A stretch of DNA of 64,000 nt from Halodesulfovibrio sp. (GTDB taxonomy: Bacteria; Desulfobacterota; Desulfovibrionia; Desulfovibrionales; Desulfovibrionaceae). A model generated the notes under the pieces. That model was not told where the DNA came from. It did no database searches and worked only from the letters and a program-made list of their open reading frames with translations. Made by a program: the position numbers and the translations under genes. Where the stretch lies: assembly GCF_025210605.1 (NCBI RefSeq), contig NZ_JAOARI010000037.1, positions 1 through 64,000 on the forward strand. The letters are read 5' to 3'. Every line of letters starts with the position of its first letter. Positions within the stretch are counted from its first letter, which is position 1. This document shows positions 17,391 through 25,813 of the stretch, piece after piece.

Positions 17391-18212
17391 TTATTTACCT
17401 GCGTTAGGTGTAAAGAGCTGTTTGCCGAGCAGACGGAAGTTGCCGATTGCTTTCTGAGCTTTAGGGGAAGCCATCCAATCGATGAAGCTGTTAGCAAGTT
17501 TAACCTGTGCTTTTGGACAAACACCCGGGTTAATAGCAATGGCACTGTACTGGTTGAAGAGTACTTTATCGCCTTCTACAACGATTTTCAACGGTGTCTT
17601 GCCTTTGTTAACGTCCATGTATTTGATCCATGTGCCACGGTCAGTCATGGTGTATGCGCCTTTCTGAGCTGCTGCGTTCAGAGTTTTGAGCATACCCTGA
17701 CCAAGCTGCATGTACCAGTCTGCTTTATCAGGAACTGCCATGCCAGCAGCTTTCCAGAGAGAAATTTCTTTTTTGTTTGTGCCGGAGTTGTCACCGCGGG
17801 AAGCAAAAGGAGCTTTTGCAGCAGCAATTGCTTTAAGTGCTTTTTCAACAGGCATGCCGATAACATGTGCAGGATCGGAAGCAGGGCCAACAATTACGAA
17901 ATCGTTGTACATAAGCTGGGTACGGTTAATCCCGTGGTTGTTCTTAACGAATTTTTTTTCTGCGCCAGGAGCATGTACAAGCAGAACATCAACGTCGCAG
18001 TTACGACCCATAGCGAGCGCTTTACCAGTACCGATAGCAGTCCAGCGAATTTCAATGCCGGTATCTTTTGTGAACTCTGGCATCAGTTCGTCAAGTAAGC
18101 CGGTGTTATCAGTACTTGTGGTGGTTGCCATCATGAGTACTTTATCTTTTGCCTGAGCCATTGCAGGCACGAGCAGTGCTACCGCGAGAAGTAAAGCAGC
18201 AAATTTTTTCAT
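17391..18212 (-). CDS. tupA: Tungstate-binding periplasmic protein
   Basis: 273 residues from the ATG at 18212, which has GGAG 7 nt upstream; the open frame continues to 18410, but only this start gives a normal signal peptide (cleaved near AQA-KD). The mature N-terminus has the ATTTSTDNTG motif that binds tungstate in TupA proteins. Other family segments are IGTGKALAMGRNCDVD and the SRGDNSGT loop. Supplies tungsten, probably for formate dehydrogenases and aldehyde oxidoreductases. First gene of tupABC. Confidence 0.93.
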   Translation of the reverse strand: MKKFAALLLAVALLVPAMAQAKDKVLMMATTTSTDNTGLLDELMPEFTKDTGIEIRWTAIGTGKALAMGRNCDVDVLLVHAPGAEKKFVKNNHGINRTQLMYNDFVIVGPASDPAHVIGMPVEKALKAIAAAKAPFASRGDNSGTNKKEISLWKAAGMAVPDKADWYMQLGQGMLKTLNAAAQKGAYTMTDRGTWIKYMDVNKGKTPLKIVVEGDKVLFNQYSAIAINPGVCPKAQVKLANSFIDWMASPKAQKAIGNFRLLGKQLFTPNAGK

Positions 18213-18370
18213 TAAAAACTCCATCGTTATTTTAAGTAATTCTAAGTCCGTATTAGGGACAAAAAAAGATGTAATCGTATTTTTCAGCGAAAGAAAGCGA
18301 AAAAAACCTGCTTCTAATGTGACACTTGTTAGTAGAGAATTGTTACCGCCTGAATTTGTTGATAAAAAAG

Positions 18371-18396
18371 ATAACGGAAAATAATAACGGAAAATA
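18371..18396 (-). promoter_or_regulatory. Tandem ATAACGGAAAATA repeats upstream of tupA
   Basis: Two exact 13-bp direct repeats followed by ACGTAACC, about 160 bp before the tupA start. CGTTAT half-sites are reminiscent of molybdate/tungstate regulator operators. Tup operons of Desulfovibrionales are known to be controlled by the TunR regulator, so this is a candidate binding site. Confidence 0.45.
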
Positions 18397-18414
18397 ACGT
18401 AACCTAACAATAAA

Positions 18415-18443
18415 AAAGGACAATGAGTTACTCATTGTCCTTT
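18415..18443 (-). terminator. Terminator after the 18470 gene
   Basis: AAAGGACAATGAG and CTCATTGTCCTTT form a 13-bp perfect stem with a TTA loop; TTTTTTATT follows on the minus strand. It lies 27 bp after the stop codon of the exported protein gene and insulates tupA from it. Confidence 0.85.
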
Positions 18444-18469
18444 CTATCTACTGGAATTTGGTGGAAACG

Positions 18470-18955
18470 CTATTCGAAAAGATACGCGTACTGTAATGCG
18501 ATCTGGTCAGTTTTATCTGCCACGGATGTGGCAAGCATGGTGACATTGTCTGCTGTTACAATACCAGTGTCTTGGGCAAGAAAGTATTTAAGGTTGTTTG
18601 AGTTTTCTGAAAAAACCCACACAATGCTGTATACAGAGCCGATTTTTGGGCGATCTGCGAATTCAGACATGGTGTTAATCATAACTGTAATTTTGGGTAC
18701 ATCGTCACCAGTCATTTTGAACAAGCTTGATGTGTTGCAAACGCTTTTCAATTCAAACGCAAGCATAGAGCCAAGGTTGTCAGCGCCTTTTTGCTCAATA
18801 AAAATCGGAGTGGTGCGCGATGCAATCACTGCCGGAGTATCTGCTTTTGGTTCTGCTGCCTGTGTGGACTTGACAGGTTGTTGAGCCTGTTCTGCAAACG
18901 CAGGTAATGCAGCAAAAGTAATACAAATGAGGACGAGGCAGAGTAATCGTTTCAT
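18470..18955 (-). CDS. Exported protein of unknown function
   Basis: 161 residues from the ATG at 18955 (AAGGAG 6 nt upstream). A signal peptide ends around AFA-EQ, followed by a low-complexity linker rich in Q, A, K and P and a globular part of about 115 residues with a single cysteine. I recognise no family. The tone of the core (IASRTTPIFIE, VMINTMSEF, VWVFSE) suggests a small periplasmic alpha/beta domain. It is 63 bp downstream of the MFS transporter gene and may be its co-transcribed partner. Confidence 0.7.
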   Translation of the reverse strand: MKRLLCLVLICITFAALPAFAEQAQQPVKSTQAAEPKADTPAVIASRTTPIFIEQKGADNLGSMLAFELKSVCNTSSLFKMTGDDVPKITVMINTMSEFADRPKIGSVYSIVWVFSENSNNLKYFLAQDTGIVTADNVTMLATSVADKTDQIALQYAYLFE

Positions 18956-19018
18956 CATTATCTCCTTGGTATAGCCGGTGTATATCATGTTACTTTTTGT
19001 ATGTCAGTTTCTAGTGGC

Positions 19019-20158
19019 TTACTTAGTGTCCGGTGTTCGAATAAGTTGCACTAATATAAGAGAAATACAAGCTAAACCTGCCGCTGCCAAGAACGGAATT
19101 TTGTAGTCAACCATCCAGAGCATGCCACCAAGAGCCGGAACAACAACAGCTGCAATATGGTTGATGGTAAAACTTACTGCCATTGAAGGCGCAATGTCTG
19201 CCGGATCAGCAATTTTTTGAAAGTATGATTTAATGGCTAACGAGAAGTTAAAGAATATGTGATCCAACACATACAGGAAGGCAACGAGCAACTTGGATTC
19301 AACATACGCGTATGAGATGAACACAAGAACCATCGCAGCATATTCCAGCGATAGAACCTTGCGCTCTCCGTATTTATTTACGGCTCTACCAATAGCAGGG
19401 GAAAGCCACCAGTTAATGATGTTGTTTACAATAAAGAGTACCGTGACTTCCTGAATGCTGAACTGGAATTTATCCACCATAAGAAACACTGCAAATGCTA
19501 CAAAAATCTGGCGGCGCGCACCTGCGAAAAAGTTGAGCAGGTAGAACAGCCAGTAACGCCAGCGTAGAATCATTTTTTTGTGTTGTGGAGGGATATTTTT
19601 TGATGTTGGATTTTGCGTTAAGCACCAGAGTGCTGTGAGCATAACCAGAATACCAAACAGCCAGAAAAGTTGCTGGAAGTTGAGCGCCATGCTGAGCAGA
19701 AAGATTGAGCCGCCGACAATGAGGTTTGTTACTGAACCCATTGCCCGTAATCTGCCCATAATGACAGGAGCTTCTTTGAGATCAAAATATTGCAGTGTCA
19801 GGGACTGGTTTACTGTCTCGTAATAATGAAACCCGAAACTCATAATGAGCGTGGTGAGAATCATGCCGGGGTATGTCGGCATGGAGCCGGTCAGTCCTAC
19901 ACCAAGTCCTAAAATAAGTATGGAAGTAGCTGCAAGGCGGTGTTCAGCAATAAAAAGCAATAGGTAGATAACAAGCAGGGCAAGAAAACCAGGAATCTCA
20001 CGAACGGATTGGATGATTCCTATTTGCTGACCTGTAAGTCCAACAATATCAACCGCAAAGTTGTTGTAAAGTGTGCGCCATGCTTGAAAGCCTGTTGCAA
20101 CGGCAATGGTCATAATAAGCAGGAAGATATACATTCGTCGGCGATCTGCGTCGGACAT
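19019..20158 (-). CDS. MFS transporter
   Basis: 379 residues with about twelve hydrophobic segments in two halves joined by a basic loop near position 190 (QNPTSKNIPPQHKKM). The loop 2-3 motif of the superfamily is poorly kept, but GRAVNKYGERKV in the second half is recognisable. GGAG lies about 7 nt before the ATG. Substrate unknown. It follows the AMMECR1 gene by 152 bp on the same strand; shared transcription is possible. Confidence 0.85.
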   Translation of the reverse strand: MSDADRRRMYIFLLIMTIAVATGFQAWRTLYNNFAVDIVGLTGQQIGIIQSVREIPGFLALLVIYLLLFIAEHRLAATSILILGLGVGLTGSMPTYPGMILTTLIMSFGFHYYETVNQSLTLQYFDLKEAPVIMGRLRAMGSVTNLIVGGSIFLLSMALNFQQLFWLFGILVMLTALWCLTQNPTSKNIPPQHKKMILRWRYWLFYLLNFFAGARRQIFVAFAVFLMVDKFQFSIQEVTVLFIVNNIINWWLSPAIGRAVNKYGERKVLSLEYAAMVLVFISYAYVESKLLVAFLYVLDHIFFNFSLAIKSYFQKIADPADIAPSMAVSFTINHIAAVVVPALGGMLWMVDYKIPFLAAAGLACISLILVQLIRTPDTK

Positions 20159-20310
20159 TGAAATTCTCCAGAGAAACGTAGAAAAGGTATAAAAATAACA
20201 TCACACTCGTGTGTGAAGAAACAAAGCAGTGTGTTGTTTGGTTAAGCAAGCAGTGCTGTGTATGTATTCTGGATACAAGAGACAGGGTGGGAAATTGTCC
20301 TGTAGGCAGA

Positions 20311-20889
20311 TTAAAATACGTAGGCTTCGAACCAGTATATTTTAGTGTCCGGATGTTTCCACATATGCGGTTGAAGACCGGCTTTAATGCACGTTTGCTC
20401 TAAAAATGTCTGGCGATCCCAGCACCAGTCTTTTGCTACTTGCGGAAGCAGTAACCCAGAACGTGCACCACACTGCATAATAAGTCCGTGTTTTCCAATT
20501 TCAATTAATGCTGTGTCAGGGCATAGGGTGAGTGGCCCCATAATAGAAATCTCTATGGAAAGCTCAGAGAATTCAGTTTGGGAGACTTGTGGAAAGCGAG
20601 GGTCTTCAAATGCTGCTGCCCGTGCCATACGGGCTATTGTAAGATATAGAGCACCTTGTCCTACAACATTACCAATGCAACCGCGCAACTCGCCATTTTT
20701 CGTAAGCGTTACAAAAGCACCAAGTTCTTGGGCAAGCAGTGGGTTTTCCGGTTTGGGAACAGCGTTTTCATCAAGAGTATGCTGCCCCTCAAAGTACGAG
20801 GTAATGCTTGTTTTAACAAGCTGTTTTAAATAGTCTTTATCCGTTTGTGCCAGACAGAGGTTTGTGACATCGTTTTTGGGGCTAGTCAT
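20311..20889 (-). CDS. amrA: AMMECR1 domain protein (AmmeMemoRadiSam system protein A)
   Basis: 192 residues covering the AMMECR1 fold with the family signature LRGCIGN near residue 68 and IEISIMGPL about 45 residues later. Proteins of this kind usually sit with a Memo-like protein and a radical SAM protein. Neither partner is adjacent here. AAGGAA precedes the ATG. It starts 10 bp after the LysR gene, which itself starts 3 bp after purN, so the three appear to be one transcript. Function unproven. Confidence 0.88.
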   Translation of the reverse strand: MTSPKNDVTNLCLAQTDKDYLKQLVKTSITSYFEGQHTLDENAVPKPENPLLAQELGAFVTLTKNGELRGCIGNVVGQGALYLTIARMARAAAFEDPRFPQVSQTEFSELSIEISIMGPLTLCPDTALIEIGKHGLIMQCGARSGLLLPQVAKDWCWDRQTFLEQTCIKAGLQPHMWKHPDTKIYWFEAYVF

Positions 20890-20899
20890 GTCTTATTCC

Positions 20900-21871
20900 T
20901 TATAATACGCACAAAATTTCGCTGGGTGTTTCTTGTGCCATGTGGCTGTACAGGCTGGATTGAATTTGTTGTTGCATCATATTGCGGAACCAGATGTGAG
21001 AGGCATCATGATGCTGGCGTTCGTGCCATGCAATTGTGTAATCGAAGGATTCAACATAAAACGGCAGCGCACACCACGAAAGGTCAAATTCTGGTGCAAG
21101 GTTGCTTGCAATATGGCTCGGCATGGTTGCGATCATGTCTGAGCGGCTTACAACTTTACAAACAGTTGTATAGAGCGGGGCAGAGAATCGAGTAGTTCGA
21201 CGCTTACCGATTTTAGCAAGCTCTGCATCGATAATATGAACCTTATCGCCCCCTCCGGTAATCGCTGCGTGATTCAATGCGCAGTATTCATCAAGAGAAA
21301 TACCGCCGCCTCGCAGCATAAACGGATGATCTTTGCGCATGCAGCATGCAAATTGGTCGCGTCCGATAACAAGGTGGTGTAACCCTTGATGTTGTGAATC
21401 AAGCATGGATGTGATTAAATCATAGGAACCGTTCGATAGCTTACCGATTGTAGAGCGGTCAGAAATTTCAAGCCTGATGGAAATATTAGGAGCAACTTTA
21501 CGATAACTTTCCAGAACCTTAGGGAAGATATATTCTGCAACATAATCAGTTGTTGCAAAGGTGAAGGTTCGCGTACACTCTGAAGGTTCAAAACTGCTTC
21601 GATCAAGTAGTTCGGTCACTTCTCCGAGGATTCGTTCCAGATTTCGGCTTAGTTCTACAGCGCGTTCGGTGAGCGCAAAATTATTACCGCTGCGTACAAG
21701 AAGCGGGTCGTCAAAGAGTTCCCGCAGGTGACGTAAATTCTTGCTCATGCCGCTCTGAGTAATATTCAAGCGGTTTGCCGCACGGGTCACATTGCCCTCA
21801 TCAAGCAACGCTTTAAGAGCAACAAGCAGGTTAAGGTTTACTGAAGCCAGATTAACTCGCCCTAAATTCAT
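20900..21871 (-). CDS. LysR family transcriptional regulator
   Basis: 323 residues. The N-terminal winged helix-turn-helix covers about residues 10-65 (NVTRAANRLNITQSGMSKNL), followed by the two-lobed effector domain; the sequence ALKALLDEGN and the arrangement resemble the NodD/SyrM-like branch. The ATG lies just after the purN stop. LysR proteins usually control a divergent neighbour, but none is divergent here, so the target is probably elsewhere or its own operon. Confidence 0.92.
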   Translation of the reverse strand: MNLGRVNLASVNLNLLVALKALLDEGNVTRAANRLNITQSGMSKNLRHLRELFDDPLLVRSGNNFALTERAVELSRNLERILGEVTELLDRSSFEPSECTRTFTFATTDYVAEYIFPKVLESYRKVAPNISIRLEISDRSTIGKLSNGSYDLITSMLDSQHQGLHHLVIGRDQFACCMRKDHPFMLRGGGISLDEYCALNHAAITGGGDKVHIIDAELAKIGKRRTTRFSAPLYTTVCKVVSRSDMIATMPSHIASNLAPEFDLSWCALPFYVESFDYTIAWHERQHHDASHIWFRNMMQQQIQSSLYSHMAQETPSEILCVL

Positions 21872-21874
21872 TAC

Positions 21875-22549
21875 CTAAAATCCATCTTCTAATTGTGGTG
21901 AAACAAGAAAGTGTCCGTTTGTGAGTGCCTTGGGCAACCCAGTATCCTGAACAGAAACTTTGCGTCCGTTTTGTTGTACACGTCCTGTTGCAATCCATTG
22001 CAGAACCTGCGGATAAATGCGGTGCTCAAATTCAAGAACCCGTTTTTGTACGACATCTACTGATTCGTTGGGAGCAAATGGCACTACAGCTTGGGCTATG
22101 ATAGCACCGTTGTCCATAATCTCATCAACAAAATGTACAGTACAGCCTGCGAGTTTCACCCCATATTCAACGGCATCCGCTATGCCATGAGTTCCTTTGA
22201 AGGAAGGGAGCAGCGCAGGATGGATGTTCACAATTTTTCCTGCGAAGGTTTGGATGAATAAAGGAGTAAGCAGTCGCATAAAGCCAGCCAGTACAATTAA
22301 TTCGCAGCCAGCACATTGCAATTGCTCAATCATGGCAGCATCAAAGGCTTCGCGGTCTTTATACTCTGTATGTAGAATTGTCGCAGTCGGGATTCCGGCT
22401 TTTTGGGCACGTTCCAGCGCAAATGCATCACTGCGGTTGCAGATGACGAGCGCTATCTCTGCATGGAGTACACCACGGGTAACGGCATCTATTATCGATT
22501 GAAGATTAGAGCCGGAGCCGGATGCAAGAACCGCTATTTTTAATGCCAT
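21875..22549 (-). CDS. purN: Phosphoribosylglycinamide formyltransferase
   Basis: Third step of purine synthesis, transferring formyl from 10-formyl-THF to GAR. 224 residues. GSGSNLQ near the N-terminus binds the phosphate of GAR; the catalytic Asn and His are in NIHPALLPSF and the Asp in FVDEIMDNGAI. The C-terminus is about 10-15 residues longer than in E. coli PurN. It heads the purN-lysR-amrA group, 80 bp downstream of the acs gene. Confidence 0.94.
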   Translation of the reverse strand: MALKIAVLASGSGSNLQSIIDAVTRGVLHAEIALVICNRSDAFALERAQKAGIPTATILHTEYKDREAFDAAMIEQLQCAGCELIVLAGFMRLLTPLFIQTFAGKIVNIHPALLPSFKGTHGIADAVEYGVKLAGCTVHFVDEIMDNGAIIAQAVVPFAPNESVDVVQKRVLEFEHRIYPQVLQWIATGRVQQNGRKVSVQDTGLPKALTNGHFLVSPQLEDGF

Positions 22550-22629
22550 TTTTTCTCCCCAAAAATATCTATGCGTACAGCAGGGCTGTACCTGTATACT
22601 CGCTATAAAAATAGCTGGATGGTGTAGAG

Positions 22630-24603
22630 TTAGTCAGTCGTTGCCCAGAATGGGTCTTCTTCAAGTGTACTTGTGTCACCAATTTCGCTGCCGGTAGTTT
22701 CTGCTCGCAGCAATCTGCGCATTATTTTACCGCTTCGGTTACGCGGCAGTGCGTCTCGAATATCTACAGCACCAACGACAGCAATGGAACCCAATTCAGC
22801 ACGAACATGTTCAATGAGTTGCTGTTCAGTCTCGCTTTCTTCATCCATAAAATACAGAGTGTCAGTCTGCTCTTTAAGAACAACGAACGCCTTTGCAACT
22901 TCGCCACGGATAGCATTCGGTATACCGATAACAGCGCACTCGGCTACAAGAGGATGCGTTGCAAGAGCTGCTTCGAATTCGGCAGTGCCAATGCGGTGTC
23001 CTGCAATCATGATGACATCATCTGCACGCCCTTGAACCCAGATGTAACCATCCTCGTCTCTGCGCGCAATATCACCGGAGCAATATTGTCCCGCAAAGCG
23101 TGACCAATACATTTCCTTATAGGTTTCGTCATCGTTGAACAGTGTAGTAATCATAGCAGGCCAAGGATTCTTGATGACAAGGTAGCCCCCTTTGCCTGTA
23201 GGAACAGAAGTGCCGGTATCATCAACTATATCCACATCAACAGCTGGTAGCGGGCGTGCAACAGACCCCGGTTTGAGCACGGAAATCGGGTACGGAGATA
23301 TCATAATCATTCCGGTTTCGGTTTGCCACCATGTATCGAGGAGCGGGCATCGTCCTTTCCCGACATTTTTATGGAACCAGACCCACGCATCTGGCGAAAT
23401 TGGTTCACCGACAGTGCCAAGGAGCCGTAATGTACTCAGGTCATGCTGCTGGGTGTATTTTTCCCCGAATCGCATTAGCATTCGGATAAGTGTAGGTACT
23501 GTATAAAGAACAGAAATTCCCCAACGTTCGACAACTGACCATACTCTCCCTGCTTCAGGGTAGAGTGGGTGCCCTTCGTAGATGAAGGTTGTGGTTCCTG
23601 CCATTAAAGGCCCGTACACAACATATGAATGTCCGGTTATCCATCCGACATCGGCGGTACACCAGAAAATGTCAGTAGCGTGGTTATCAAAAACTTGTGT
23701 GAATGTATGGTGCACGCCCACCATGTACCCACCGTGAGAGTGGACAACGCCTTTGGGTTTATCAGTTGTACCTGATGTATAGAGCATAAAAAGCGGGTCG
23801 GTGGCTTCCATGCTTTCCGTGATGGCTTCATACGATTTTTCACGCATAACATCATGCCACCATAAATCTTTTTCGGGATTCATGGAGACTGTGACATGCG
23901 TTCGGTGAACAACAATTGTATGTTCTACGGAATGTTCTGCTTGCTCCAGTGCTTCGTCAACCAGCGGCTTGAGAGCAAGAACGCGTCCGTTGCGGTAGAA
24001 GGCATCGACGGTGATAATTATTTTAGGCTTTGCGTCTTCAATGCGCTCTGCAAGGGCATGAGCAGAAAATCCCGCAAAGACAACGCTGTGGATTGCGCCG
24101 ATTTTGGCAGCGGCGAGCATGGAAATGACAGTTTCCGGTAAAGAGGGCAGATAGATGACAACGCGGTCACCTTTGGCTACGCCAAGCTCGCGTAACGCGT
24201 TGGCACACTTGTTTACCTCTCTGTACAGCTCAAAATAGGTCAGTCTTCTCGTGTTTCCCGGTTCTCCTTCCCAGATCAGTGCAAGCTTGTTTCGGTTAGG
24301 AGAAGTAATGTGTCTGTCGAGGGCGTTATGCACAATGTTACAACGAGCTCCCTCGAACCATTTATAAAACGGGGCGGAAGATTCATCGAGCACAGTGTTC
24401 CAGCGACGATACCATTGCAGGCGTTCTGCGGCTTCTTCCCAGTATGCAAGTCTGTTTGTATCTGCTTTTTCATGAGCAAGCTTCAAGTCGGCAGGGTTTA
24501 CAGCAGAATCCGCAATTACGCGCGGCAATGGACGAAAAACACGTTGTTCCGTTAAAAGGGATTCAACTGTTCCATTTGATGTAGGGCGTGTTTTGTCTGT
24601 CAT
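22630..24603 (-). CDS. acs: Acetyl-CoA synthetase
   Basis: AMP-forming acetate-CoA ligase, 657 residues, full length. The nucleotide loop is LYTSGTTDKPKG near residue 275; the acetate/AMP site includes DTWWQTETG; the C-terminal domain ends with the PRNRSGKIMRR motif, whose lysine is the usual acetylation control site. It begins 1 bp after the stop codon of the LytTR gene upstream, so both are on one message. Recovers or activates acetate, which incomplete-oxidising sulfate reducers release. Confidence 0.95.
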   Translation of the reverse strand: MTDKTRPTSNGTVESLLTEQRVFRPLPRVIADSAVNPADLKLAHEKADTNRLAYWEEAAERLQWYRRWNTVLDESSAPFYKWFEGARCNIVHNALDRHITSPNRNKLALIWEGEPGNTRRLTYFELYREVNKCANALRELGVAKGDRVVIYLPSLPETVISMLAAAKIGAIHSVVFAGFSAHALAERIEDAKPKIIITVDAFYRNGRVLALKPLVDEALEQAEHSVEHTIVVHRTHVTVSMNPEKDLWWHDVMREKSYEAITESMEATDPLFMLYTSGTTDKPKGVVHSHGGYMVGVHHTFTQVFDNHATDIFWCTADVGWITGHSYVVYGPLMAGTTTFIYEGHPLYPEAGRVWSVVERWGISVLYTVPTLIRMLMRFGEKYTQQHDLSTLRLLGTVGEPISPDAWVWFHKNVGKGRCPLLDTWWQTETGMIMISPYPISVLKPGSVARPLPAVDVDIVDDTGTSVPTGKGGYLVIKNPWPAMITTLFNDDETYKEMYWSRFAGQYCSGDIARRDEDGYIWVQGRADDVIMIAGHRIGTAEFEAALATHPLVAECAVIGIPNAIRGEVAKAFVVLKEQTDTLYFMDEESETEQQLIEHVRAELGSIAVVGAVDIRDALPRNRSGKIMRRLLRAETTGSEIGDTSTLEEDPFWATTD

Positions 24604-24604
24604 G

Positions 24605-25489
24605 CTATAACCCCAAAACCTGTTTGAGTTCGCCTAGCCTTCTGCGGCTGATAGGAATTTCAATGCGGGTACGTCCGGCTGTTCGCAGCATGAAGTTAGA
24701 ACCCGGTAGTGATGCGATTTCTGTGACCATATCCAGATTTACAAGAAACTTGCGATGAGCGCGGAAAAAGTTGTGCGGACGCAATCTGGCTTCCAGAATT
24801 TTAAGCCTGTATGACGTAAGGTGTTTCCCTGAAGCTGTGTGAACATACGTATAATCTTCGCTGGCTTCAATAAAGATAATCTCATTGTAGGGCAATAACA
24901 TTGTTCGCCCGCCGGAAGTAATGGCAAGTTTTTCGATTTCTGCCGGACGGAATTTTTCTGTAAGTTCCCACGCTTGACGCAAGGCATGTAGAAACTGATC
25001 TTGCTCTTCTTCTTCTAATGGGAGGCGGAGTGTTTGTTCAGGTTCTTCCTGTTCAGCATCGACGGAAGTTTGATCTGTCTGTTCCTGCCATTGGGTTGAA
25101 GGTTCCTGAGCAAGGTTGAAGTGCATTTTAAAGTGTTCAAGACGTGCTACCGAACGCGCGAATCGCTCCGGAGTGCAAGGAAATATCAGGTAGTCTGTAG
25201 CGTCCAGTTCGAATGCTGTGAACGCGTCATCCTCGTTATCTGCCAGAAAAATTAGTGCAGGCTGTTTGGTGCGTCCCCGCAGCCGCCTTGTGAGTTCGAA
25301 ACCGTCGCGTGGCTCTTTTATAGAAACAGCAACAACAAGCACTGCGTACTCAATGGCACTGAGCAGCTCCAGTGCTTCGTCAACATGCACGGCTTCGCCC
25401 ACTATACGCACAAAATCTACAGGCTCAAAAAATTCTCTGAGCTGAGCGCGGATTTCTGGAACAGGATGCACAAGAAGTGTTGGTAACAT
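24605..25489 (-). CDS. LytTR DNA-binding protein with degenerate receiver
   Basis: 294 residues. Residues 1-120 align with a response-regulator receiver, but the acidic pair is HP (LLVHPVPEIR), the phospho-acceptor Asp is Val (LVVAVSIKEPRDG), the Thr is Ala (IFLADNED) and the Lys is Phe (YLIFPC). A Glu/Gln-rich linker follows (about 135-165). The C-terminal LytTR domain (about 190-294) looks intact, with FIEASEDYTYVHT and FFRAHRKFLVNL. No kinase gene is nearby. It probably regulates genes, perhaps acs, independently of phosphorylation. Confidence 0.88.
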   Translation of the reverse strand: MLPTLLVHPVPEIRAQLREFFEPVDFVRIVGEAVHVDEALELLSAIEYAVLVVAVSIKEPRDGFELTRRLRGRTKQPALIFLADNEDDAFTAFELDATDYLIFPCTPERFARSVARLEHFKMHFNLAQEPSTQWQEQTDQTSVDAEQEEPEQTLRLPLEEEEQDQFLHALRQAWELTEKFRPAEIEKLAITSGGRTMLLPYNEIIFIEASEDYTYVHTASGKHLTSYRLKILEARLRPHNFFRAHRKFLVNLDMVTEIASLPGSNFMLRTAGRTRIEIPISRRRLGELKQVLGL

Positions 25490-25521
25490 AGTGGCAACCG
25501 TGAGTAAAAAGCTGGAGTGAA

Positions 25522-25527
25522 ATTATA
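25522..25527 (-). promoter_or_regulatory. TATAAT box upstream of the LytTR-acs transcript
   Basis: An exact TATAAT on the minus strand lies about 35 bp before the ATG at 25489. The -35 region at the right distance is poor (TGTAGT). The rest of 25490-25813 shows only the rny terminator. Confidence 0.4.
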
Positions 25528-25765
25528 TAACTGACTTATTCAATACTACATTTTCAACAGCTTCATGTGAAGGGAAACCCGTATTCTTCTGGTTGAACAA
25601 CTAATCAGCGCAAATTTAGACTGAGTAATCGGTACAGAGATGAGTAACTAGGCGTGGTATGTCTTGCAATCGACGCATCGCCTGAAGCCTTATGTGAGAA
25701 GGTAAGAGTATCTTGTATACAAGAGTTTTTCTGGGGTAAGCGTCCAATGAGTATTTTATAAAAAA

Positions 25766-25790
25766 AAAGACCGTACAAAGTACGGTCTTT
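25766..25790 (-). terminator. Terminator of the glmU-rny group
   Basis: AAAGACCGTAC and GTACGGTCTTT form an 11-bp stem with a 3-nt loop, flanked by A9 on the left and TTTTTG on the right. On the minus strand it is followed by a T-run, 24 bp after the rny stop. Confidence 0.88.
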
Positions 25791-25813
25791 TTGTGTTTGC
25801 ATGCGATATGTTG

